Below are positions 1-5,384 of a stretch of 5,384 nt of DNA, piece after piece (position 1 is the first letter of the stretch; each line of letters begins with the position of its first letter). The notes beneath the pieces were generated by a model. That model was given only the letters and a program-made list of their open reading frames with translations. It was not told the origin of the DNA and did not search any database. This DNA comes from an uncultured Selenomonadaceae bacterium (lineage in GTDB: Bacteria; Bacillota; Negativicutes; Selenomonadales; Selenomonadaceae), in the NCBI GenBank assembly GCA_958415865.1, contig CATYZV010000144.1:1-5384 (forward strand). The letters are read 5' to 3'. The translations under genes were made by a program, and so were the position numbers.

Positions 1-5
1 GTATA

Positions 6-33
6 ATTATATCAAAAAACGAACATAAATCAA
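6..33 (-). promoter_or_regulatory. Second minus-strand promoter, reading out of the window
   Basis: Just after the FGGY kinase gene the minus strand has TTGATT (28-33), 16 bases, then a perfect TATAAT (6-11). Between the hexamers lies ATGTTCGTTTT, which shares the GTTC[G/A]TTT core seen at the same place in the operon promoter. Any gene it serves begins to the left of the window. The -10 lies inside a 10-base palindrome (2-11), so a plus-strand -10 is present by symmetry, but no plus-strand gene is there to use it. Confidence 0.55.
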
Positions 34-64
34 TCACTAAACGACAGCATGACCAAACCAGCTT

Positions 65-1549
65 TTAGAATAAGTGCATACATTCATACAGTTTCTTATA
101 TCGTGCATATTTACGCTCATAATAATCTTTTTTGGTCTTATCGGGCGTAAAGCTCTTGTCTATGCAAACGATCTTTTCCACTGCCTCTTCAATAGAGGAA
201 TATTCTTTGTTGCCTGCCGCTGCGAGTATCATACATCCCAGCGTTCCCGTTTCCTTGGACTGCACTGTAGCCACTTCCACGCCGAAAATATCAGCTCGAA
301 GCTGCAGTGTAACATCCGATTTAGCTCCGCCGCCTGTGCAGATGATTTTTTCCACCGATGCCCCCGTTTTTTGCAGGCGGTCATAAGCCATCTTCATCTG
401 AAAAGCAATGCCCTCCAATACCGCCAGATATATTTCTTCCGGCTTGGTATGTATGGTCAGCCCTGTTATCGTCCCGCGCACATCGTAATTGATGTCTGGA
501 TTGCCTGATGAGCCGAACTGCGGCAGAAGCAGCAGTTCTGTCTGCAAGCCTTTGATCTTGTTGTCCATGCAGGCGAAAAAGTCAATCTGCTTATCTTCAC
601 ATTCCCGTGCGATGCCGCTCAGTATCGTGTTTTTGCACCAATTCTTCAAAATACCGCAAGTCGTAACTTCTAGGCTCGTCAGATACTCTCCGCCTAATTC
701 GTAGGGAATGCACGTAAAATCATTTTCTATCATATAACTGATATCGTCGATTTTCGGCAGCATCAGGAACATAAATTCACACGTGCCCATGCCGCATTCG
801 CCTATCTCAGGTGAATCCAGACCGCTGCCCAAGGCGGCGCAGCTTTGGTCGTGGCCGCCTGCCATAACTTTCATCTCAGAACTCAGACCGAGTTCATCTG
901 CCATTTCCGGCTTTATCTTACCGATGACGTAGCCGGCACTGACAGGCTGCGACATCTGCTCTTGGCGGATATCGGCTTCTCCCAGCAGACTAGATGACCA
1001 CTGTTTTTTATTTATGTCAAACGCCATGCTTCTCGATGCGGAAGAATAGCTGACGTATCGCTTTCCGGTGAGAAGGTAGCCGATAAAATCTTCGTAGAAG
1101 AATATTTTTTCAGCATTTTTAATTGCATCTGTATGGTGCGAGAGCCAGATGTATTTGGGCAGGCCGTACATTTCGCTGGGCGGCAGCCCGGTGATTTTCA
1201 GAATTTCCTCTGCACTGTACTTTGTTTTCAGCTCGCGGCATTCTTCGATGCCCCTTTTGTCGCCGGTTACCATTGAACGGCACAGGCTCTGGTCGTTTTT
1301 ATCAAGACATACGATGGATTCACCCAGTGAGGAAACCGCCATTGCCTCGATTTTAGCCGGGCAGAATCTTGCCGCCCTTTTTAGCACGGCAAGAGCCTTT
1401 TCTGCCACTTCATCCGGGTCTATCTCGCGATAGCCGTTCCCGCCGTATTCGTGGTATGTTTCGAAGGTTTGATACAATATTTTGCCGCATTTATCGTAGA
1501 CGACGATTTTACAGCCGCTCGTACCTACGTCTAATCCTGCATAAGCCAT
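65..1549 (-). CDS. FGGY-family carbohydrate (ketose/polyol) kinase
   Basis: This 494-residue protein is a full-length FGGY sugar kinase, the fold of xylulokinase, glycerol kinase and fuculokinase. It uses ATP to phosphorylate a ketose or polyol in the cytoplasm. The N-terminal phosphate loop is LDVGTSGCK (6-14). D234 in GGHDQ (231-235) sits where the catalytic base lies. The second phosphate loop is CGMGTCE (252-258), with C in place of the usual S. PDINYDVRG (351-359) matches the family's DPxARG segment. TGGGAKS (405-411) and ETGTLG (433-438) form the adenine and closing-domain motifs. The substrate region AVSSLGES (71-78) differs from the SGQMHG of xylulokinases, so this is probably not a standard xylulokinase. 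Eighteen cysteines (about 3.6%) are unusual and suit an anaerobe. It is the last operon gene in view, 20 bases after the Dak gene. The likely role is making the ketose 1-phosphate that the aldolase cleaves. The substrate cannot be read from the sequence. Confidence 0.92.
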   Translation of the reverse strand: MAYAGLDVGTSGCKIVVYDKCGKILYQTFETYHEYGGNGYREIDPDEVAEKALAVLKRAARFCPAKIEAMAVSSLGESIVCLDKNDQSLCRSMVTGDKRGIEECRELKTKYSAEEILKITGLPPSEMYGLPKYIWLSHHTDAIKNAEKIFFYEDFIGYLLTGKRYVSYSSASRSMAFDINKKQWSSSLLGEADIRQEQMSQPVSAGYVIGKIKPEMADELGLSSEMKVMAGGHDQSCAALGSGLDSPEIGECGMGTCEFMFLMLPKIDDISYMIENDFTCIPYELGGEYLTSLEVTTCGILKNWCKNTILSGIARECEDKQIDFFACMDNKIKGLQTELLLLPQFGSSGNPDINYDVRGTITGLTIHTKPEEIYLAVLEGIAFQMKMAYDRLQKTGASVEKIICTGGGAKSDVTLQLRADIFGVEVATVQSKETGTLGCMILAAAGNKEYSSIEEAVEKIVCIDKSFTPDKTKKDYYERKYARYKKLYECMHLF

Positions 1550-1555
1550 ACGCTT

Positions 1556-1561
1556 CCACCT
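1556..1561 (-). promoter_or_regulatory. Ribosome binding site of the FGGY kinase gene (variant)
   Basis: AGGTGG lies six bases before the ATG at 1549, a one-base variant of the AGGAGG consensus and weaker than the sites of the other three genes. It lies in the 20-base gap after the Dak stop codon. The start is confirmed by the phosphate-loop motif beginning at residue 6. Confidence 0.65.
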
Positions 1562-1569
1562 ATTTCTGT

Positions 1570-3327
1570 TTATTTATACTGCATGTATTTTGCTATTTCC
1601 GTAAAGATAACGCCCAGAGCATACGCACCGGCATCAGGATAACCGAGGCTTCGTTCACCTACAGTGCCTGCTCTGCCCATTCTTGCCACTATCTGTTTCG
1701 TCTTTTCTGCACCGTCTCTTGCCGCCGCAGCACCTTTTTTCAATATAGCAGCGACATTCGTTTCATCAGCAGATGATGTCAAAGCATCAGCACATGGCAC
1801 CAGCGCATCGATCAAAGTCTTGTCGCCGACGACTGCACCGCGTCCGAAAGAGCGTTCGCCTGTCGCCTGAATGCCTTTGACGGCAGCCTGCATCATAGCG
1901 GCAAATTCCGGCATGGTCAAAGTCTGCTTATCGCCTGCCGACAGTGCTGCTGCACGGAAGGCAGAGCCCCAGATAGGACCGGACGCGCCGCCGCAGTGTT
2001 CCATGATGATCATAGCGCACGACAGCAGAAATTCTTTGATGGTGCTTCTCTTTGTATTGATGATATCATACCATTCTTTGCGCACTTCGATAAAGCCTTT
2101 TGCCACGCTCATGCCAAAGTCGCCATCGCCGGCATAAGAATCGAGTTTGCAGAAATTGACTTCATTTTCGATGATACATTCCGCCATCTTCTTCACCATT
2201 GCAGTCAAATTGTCCAAAGAGATGTTTGTACCTTCTATTTTTCGCCAGTTTTCTTCGCAGAACAATTCACTGCCCGCAGTGATGTCAGTATCTGCTTTCG
2301 TTCCAAATGTATATGTGAGTTCTTCGCACTGCCTGCCGCTGACGGTAAAGCCCGGTGCTTCTGACGGACTGTCTACGTATTTTTCCAGCACATCATCCAT
2401 TTTCATAAAGGAAACAGAGGCTCCTGCCATGTCGATGCTCGTCATATAGTTGCCGACAAAGCTTCTATGAACCTTGATGCCTTTTTCAGCTAAAACTTTA
2501 AAGACGGCATTGTTGAGCACATAAAGTTCCTGAAGTGGTGTTGCACCGAATCCGTTGATGAGCAGTGTGATTTTATCTTCCTTTGTTAAGTTTAATTCGT
2601 CGATCAGCTGATTTGCCATTCTGTCAGCTGTATCGTCGGCAGTCATGACTTTTTCACGGCTTCTGCCCGGCTCGCCGTGGATGCCGACACCGTATTCCAT
2701 CTCATCGTCAGAGATTTCAAAGGTAGGTACGCCGGAGGCAGGAACGGTGCAGGAAGTGTAGGCAAAGCCGATGGTGCGCACGCAGTCTGCCGCGTGCTGA
2801 GCAAGCTGTTTTACTTCCGGCAGGCTCTTGCCTTCTTCGGCTGCGGCTCCGGCAACTTTGTGCACCAAGACCGTGCCGGCAACGCCGCGCCGTCCTACGG
2901 TATAAAGGCTGTCGTTTACGGCTATATCGTCTTCTACTTTGACGTAATCTACTGTGATTCCTTCTTCCTGAGCCATGGCAGCACCATTGCGGAAGTTCAT
3001 GATATCGCCGCTGTAATTCTTGATGACCATCAGCGTGCCTTTTGCGCCGGATATTTCTTTTAATCCCTGATACACCTGTACCTGAGACGGCGAAGCGAAC
3101 ACATCGCCGCAGATGGCAGCATCGAGCATTCCCTTGCCTACGAATCCGGCATGGGCAGGTTCATGACCGCTGCCGCCGCCGCTTATTACTGCTACTTTTT
3201 GCGGATTTTTATGCTTTCTCATCACAATTTTATATTTAGGAAGATAATCCAGTTCAGGATGTGCCAGTACAAGGCCCTGGCACATTTCTCTGACTACTGT
3301 CTCCGGAGTGTTGATGATTTTCTTCAT
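1570..3327 (-). CDS. dhaK: ATP-dependent dihydroxyacetone/triose kinase, fused DhaK-DhaL
   Basis: This 585-residue kinase joins the two Dak domains in one chain, the layout of ATP-dependent dihydroxyacetone kinases such as that of Citrobacter, rather than the split PTS-dependent form. The DhaK domain spans about 1-330, with GGGSGHEP at 50-57, NYSGD at 104-108 (D108 near the substrate) and H217 in GIHGEPG, the histidine that binds the substrate carbonyl as a hemiaminal. A linker of about 40 residues follows. The DhaL domain (about 370-585) has Mg-ADP ligands D396, D401 and D403 in GDGDFG, GGASGP at 446-451, GDKTLIDAL at 501-509 and GERSLG at 557-562. F404 replaces the histidine or cysteine seen in some relatives, with the ligands unchanged. 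The start has GGGGAG at 3335-3340, seven bases away. Family members also accept glyceraldehyde, and some act on erythrulose. Beside an aldolase, phosphorylation of released glyceraldehyde (triokinase role) or dihydroxyacetone is the best inference. No DhaM or PTS partner is visible. Confidence 0.95.
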   Translation of the reverse strand: MKKIINTPETVVREMCQGLVLAHPELDYLPKYKIVMRKHKNPQKVAVISGGGSGHEPAHAGFVGKGMLDAAICGDVFASPSQVQVYQGLKEISGAKGTLMVIKNYSGDIMNFRNGAAMAQEEGITVDYVKVEDDIAVNDSLYTVGRRGVAGTVLVHKVAGAAAEEGKSLPEVKQLAQHAADCVRTIGFAYTSCTVPASGVPTFEISDDEMEYGVGIHGEPGRSREKVMTADDTADRMANQLIDELNLTKEDKITLLINGFGATPLQELYVLNNAVFKVLAEKGIKVHRSFVGNYMTSIDMAGASVSFMKMDDVLEKYVDSPSEAPGFTVSGRQCEELTYTFGTKADTDITAGSELFCEENWRKIEGTNISLDNLTAMVKKMAECIIENEVNFCKLDSYAGDGDFGMSVAKGFIEVRKEWYDIINTKRSTIKEFLLSCAMIIMEHCGGASGPIWGSAFRAAALSAGDKQTLTMPEFAAMMQAAVKGIQATGERSFGRGAVVGDKTLIDALVPCADALTSSADETNVAAILKKGAAAARDGAEKTKQIVARMGRAGTVGERSLGYPDAGAYALGVIFTEIAKYMQYK

Positions 3328-3342
3328 TAATATGCTCCCCTA

Positions 3343-4233
3343 TCAGTTCTTGAATTCTTCATACGTCCTGCCGGAAAAATCATATCCGTTGGAAAACAGC
3401 GCGATAGATTCTTTAATCGCTTCTTTCATAGCGTTTTGAGCGATGTCCAGCAGTTCATGGAAGAAGAGCGGTTCATCACTGGCAGCCATTGCTTTCTGCA
3501 TAGCAGGCTGAGCAGCAATCGACAGTTTAGTGTAGACGTTGATCTTTCTGAGACCGTAGCTGATAGCTTGTTTGATCTGGCTTTCTTCTACGCCGGAAGA
3601 ACCGTGCACAACGAGAGCGCAGTCAGGCACAGCCTGTTTCAATTTCTTCAGGAGGTCAAAATCGAGCATAGGCTTAGCGATTTTCATGTTGTGTACTGTG
3701 CCGAAAGAAACCGTCATCGCATCTGCACCCGTTCTTTCTACAAATTCCTTCAGTTCTTCAGGCTTGGTGAAGAATTCTCTGATATCCAAATCAGGATGAT
3801 CAGCCAAAAGCCATACATTGGGCATCTTGCCGCAGAGTGCTTCTACGGAGATATCAGCAGCGTGGCAGAATTCCACTACTTTTTTTACATTTTCTACATT
3901 CTGTTCAAAGGGCAGTTCCGAGAAATCTGCCATTACCGATGTATAGCCGGCGCGGATAGCCTTCATAATATAAGGAAGCGTCGTGCCGTGGTCGAGATGG
4001 AGGCATACAGGGACTTTAGCTTTTCTGGCCATTTCAGCCATGATAGGGCCGTTTTTCGTGATGTCGCCGTATTTGTCCCAAATTTCAACCTGTCCGAACA
4101 TCACAGGTGTGTTCGTTTCTTCTGCCGCTGCGATTACAGATTCAGCAAACGGCAGAGAAGGCGAAGTGAACATTCCTACACAATAATTATGTTTTTCTGC
4201 ATCTTTGATCAGGGTGCTCATATTTACCAGCAT
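3343..4233 (-). CDS. Class II (zinc) ketose-phosphate aldolase, divergent FbaA/GatY-type
   Basis: This 296-residue TIM-barrel protein belongs to the class II fructose-/tagatose-bisphosphate aldolase family. Members cleave a ketose phosphate to dihydroxyacetone phosphate and an aldehyde. The core is present: HLDHG at 79-83 with catalytic D81 and zinc ligand H82, SVMADFSELPFEQNV at 99-113, and the other two zinc histidines at H181 (FGTVHN) and H210 (VVHGSSG). The length is close to the usual 284-290. It departs from the consensus at several specificity positions. The usual VEAELG is VEALCG (130-135), the Gly-Gly/Glu-Asp loop that normally follows is missing, HGGSG is HGSSG, and the usual phosphate-contacting NxxTD is NVYTK (232-236). 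A substrate other than fructose 1,6-bisphosphate is therefore likely, perhaps a ketose 1-phosphate made by the neighbouring FGGY kinase. Existing pipelines would probably label it fructose-bisphosphate aldolase. The family is secure; the substrate is inferred from context. Confidence 0.9.
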   Translation of the reverse strand: MLVNMSTLIKDAEKHNYCVGMFTSPSLPFAESVIAAAEETNTPVMFGQVEIWDKYGDITKNGPIMAEMARKAKVPVCLHLDHGTTLPYIMKAIRAGYTSVMADFSELPFEQNVENVKKVVEFCHAADISVEALCGKMPNVWLLADHPDLDIREFFTKPEELKEFVERTGADAMTVSFGTVHNMKIAKPMLDFDLLKKLKQAVPDCALVVHGSSGVEESQIKQAISYGLRKINVYTKLSIAAQPAMQKAMAASDEPLFFHELLDIAQNAMKEAIKESIALFSNGYDFSGRTYEEFKN

Positions 4234-4240
4234 ATTTTAT

Positions 4241-4246
4241 ACCTCC
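4241..4246 (-). promoter_or_regulatory. Strong ribosome binding site that fixes the aldolase start
   Basis: GGAGGT lies seven bases before the ATG at 4233. A second in-frame ATG four codons later (4221) would be 19 bases from this site, too far, so the first ATG is preferred. The site sits in the 27-base gap after the dehydrogenase stop codon. Confidence 0.85.
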
Positions 4247-4260
4247 AGCGTATCTACTAT

Positions 4261-5268
4261 TTAGTCAAATTTTACGATGATTTTATTGCTCGTCTTGCCG
4301 GCTACGAAATCAGCGAATACTTTCGGCATTTCATCTAATGTGATGACCTGTCCGATCAAAGGCTTTAAGTTAATGCCTCCGTTGATCATAGCGATGGACT
4401 GCGGCATGGTCTTTTCTAAAGCATAAGAGCCAATCAATTTTAAATCTCTATAATAGAGTTCAAACGGATTGATCTTGATTTCACTCTTGGTCGGGCATGC
4501 ACCGAATGCTACGTACGTTCCGGTATCAGCGAGCAGCGGAATAGCCATTTCGCCTACTTTGGGCACACCGGTTGCTTCTATGATGAAGTCGAATCCTTTC
4601 GGATACTTTTGTTTTAACGTCTGTGCTACATTCGCATCGGAGAAGATAGCATCGTCTGCACCCAGTTCTTTAGCCTTGGCAAGCTGTGCTTCCTTCACGT
4701 CGATGACAGCGATTTTGCCCGCGCCTCTTCTTTTGGATATCAGAAGGTGCATCAAGCCGATAGTGCCTGCACCGCAGATGAGGACATTGGCACCCACGGG
4801 GATGGCTGCTTTGTTGTGGCTGTTGATGACACAGGCAAGCGGTTCAGCCATAGCACCTTCCACCATGTCGATATCGCCCGCCGGGAACACGCAGCGTTCG
4901 GGAACGGTTACGTATTCAGCAAATGCACCGTTGCGCGTATTGCCGATTACTTCGATATGTTCGCAGTGGATCTGTTTATTCTGCTTGCAGTAGTAGCAGT
5001 TTTCACAGAATACGTTCGGGTCAGCGATTACGGCATCACCGTTTTTGAACTGCGTAACTTTCTTGCCTGTATCCACGACAATGCCGGAGAACTCATGACC
5101 GGGAATGATCGGATAGTTCGTTACGTGTTCGCCTTTGTATGTATGAATATCCGTGCCGCAAAAACCGGCTGCTGCGACTTTAATCAGGACTTCATCGTCT
5201 TTCGGTGTGGGTTTTTCTACTTCATATACACCGGCGTTGTTTGGATTGTTAATTACAAATGCTCTCAT
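4261..5268 (-). CDS. Zinc-dependent medium-chain polyol/alcohol dehydrogenase (NAD-type)
   Basis: This 335-residue protein is a complete cytoplasmic medium-chain dehydrogenase of the sorbitol/threonine/arabitol dehydrogenase type. Family members oxidise a secondary alcohol of a polyol to a ketone, or run the reverse reaction. The catalytic zinc site is intact: C37 in GFCGTD, H58 and E59 in GHE, and E142 in AEPLACV. A structural zinc lobe is formed by C88, C91, C94 and C102. The Rossmann domain has GAGTIG at 166-171, and D190 closes the second strand, which favours NAD over NADP. The C-terminal part (INPFELYYRDLKLIGS, 266-281) matches the substrate-domain return of this family. The start is supported by AAGGAG at 5278-5283, nine bases upstream. 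It is the first gene of the operon, 27 bases before the aldolase gene. Its likely job is to oxidise the incoming polyol to the ketose that the kinase uses. It could instead reduce an aldehyde made by the aldolase. The family call is firm; the substrate is unknown. Confidence 0.93.
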   Translation of the reverse strand: MRAFVINNPNNAGVYEVEKPTPKDDEVLIKVAAAGFCGTDIHTYKGEHVTNYPIIPGHEFSGIVVDTGKKVTQFKNGDAVIADPNVFCENCYYCKQNKQIHCEHIEVIGNTRNGAFAEYVTVPERCVFPAGDIDMVEGAMAEPLACVINSHNKAAIPVGANVLICGAGTIGLMHLLISKRRGAGKIAVIDVKEAQLAKAKELGADDAIFSDANVAQTLKQKYPKGFDFIIEATGVPKVGEMAIPLLADTGTYVAFGACPTKSEIKINPFELYYRDLKLIGSYALEKTMPQSIAMINGGINLKPLIGQVITLDEMPKVFADFVAGKTSNKIIVKFD

Positions 5269-5303
5269 TTTTGTTCTCTCCTTTTAATAATCAAACATTT
5301 TTT

Positions 5304-5346
5304 GTTCGTTTTATCTTTGAACTTATAATATCATAAATGAACTTAT
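5304..5346. promoter_or_regulatory. Putative repressor operator cluster (GTTC/GAAC motifs)
   Basis: On the minus strand ATAAGTTCA occurs twice, at 5338-5346 between the -35 and -10 hexamers and at 5318-5326 overlapping the -10, exactly 20 bases apart, so both copies lie on the same face of the helix. The second copy is also one arm of a GTTC-N11-GAAC inverted repeat (5304-5322) that runs into the leader. The placement is what a repressor would use. GTTCG/CGAAC half-sites resemble those of DeoR/GlpR-family regulators of sugar and glycerol genes, but the resemblance is partial and no regulator gene is in view. Confidence 0.45.
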
Positions 5347-5353
5347 TATGCAA
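5325..5353 (-). promoter_or_regulatory. Operon promoter, sigma-A-like
   Basis: On the minus strand TTGCAT (5348-5353) and TATTAT (5325-5330) are separated by exactly 17 bases. The match to the housekeeping consensus is four of six and five of six. A start of transcription near 5317-5319 would give a leader of about 50 bases before the dehydrogenase start codon. It is the only good promoter seen upstream of the four genes, which fits a single transcript of roughly 5.2 kb. Confidence 0.7.
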
Positions 5354-5384
5354 TACTTATTTTTCACAATTATTGATATTATTG

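Noticed and set aside
74..508. A 144-codon plus-strand open frame with a hydrophobic N-terminus, resembling a small membrane protein
   Set aside because: It is antisense to the C-terminal domain of the FGGY kinase, whose motifs there (TGGGAKS, ETGTLG) are conserved. The hydrophobic look arises from reading lysine- and glutamate-rich codons backwards.
4219..4221. Alternative aldolase start at the second ATG (residue 5)
   Set aside because: The GGAGGT site is optimally spaced for the first ATG and too distant from the second.
3436..4338. A 300-codon plus-strand open frame opposite the aldolase gene
   Set aside because: It lies wholly opposite the well-supported aldolase gene and the end of the dehydrogenase gene. 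Its product is rich in Phe, His, Arg and Cys without any recognisable domain, as expected for a shadow frame.
5304..5322. A true GlpR operator palindrome
   Set aside because: Only the GTTC and GAAC ends pair. The inner and flanking bases do not match as an inverted repeat, so it is reported only as a putative operator without naming the regulator.
4469..5328. Plus-strand open frames of 174 and 193 codons opposite the dehydrogenase gene
   Set aside because: Both are antisense to a gene with complete zinc and NAD motifs, have no family motifs of their own, and show no operon-like context on the plus strand.
5367..5384. An AT-rich imperfect palindrome at the right edge
   Set aside because: Only 12 of 18 positions pair in very AT-rich DNA at the window boundary, which is expected by chance; no regulator motif is recognised.

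Overview
The window holds one compact minus-strand catabolic operon of four genes, read from right to left. In transcription order they encode a zinc-dependent NAD-type polyol/alcohol dehydrogenase (5268-4261), a divergent class II ketose-phosphate aldolase of the fructose-bisphosphate aldolase family (4233-3343), a fused DhaK-DhaL ATP-dependent dihydroxyacetone/triose kinase (3327-1570) and an FGGY-family sugar kinase (1549-65). The gaps are 27, 15 and 20 bases. Each gene has its own Shine-Dalgarno sequence, and nothing resembling a terminator lies between them. All four reading frames are intact. The plus strand carries no convincing gene.

The organism is most likely an anaerobic member of the Bacillota (Firmicutes). 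The evidence is the strong purine-rich Shine-Dalgarno sites, AT-rich intergenic DNA beside moderate-GC coding DNA, sigma-A-like promoters and a cysteine-rich kinase. A Negativicutes-like gut or oral bacterium would fit, but the sequence alone does not fix the genus.

Region by region: 5269-5384 holds the operon promoter (-35 at 5348-5353, -10 at 5325-5330, 17-base spacing) and a cluster of GTTC/GAAC motifs that look like repressor operators. The four genes fill 65-5268. The first 64 bases hold no visible terminator, but do hold a second minus-strand promoter (-35 at 28-33, -10 at 6-11) with the same GTTC motif between its hexamers, so a co-regulated gene probably follows outside the window.

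The genes can be joined into one pathway. The dehydrogenase would oxidise a polyol to a ketose, the FGGY kinase would make the ketose 1-phosphate, the aldolase would split it to dihydroxyacetone phosphate plus an aldehyde, and the Dak kinase would phosphorylate that aldehyde (if glyceraldehyde) or dihydroxyacetone. This resembles the sorbitol/fructose 1-phosphate route of animal liver, built from unrelated bacterial enzyme families. The families and the operon are read directly from the sequence. The substrate and the order of steps are inference. The transporter and regulator are not in the window.
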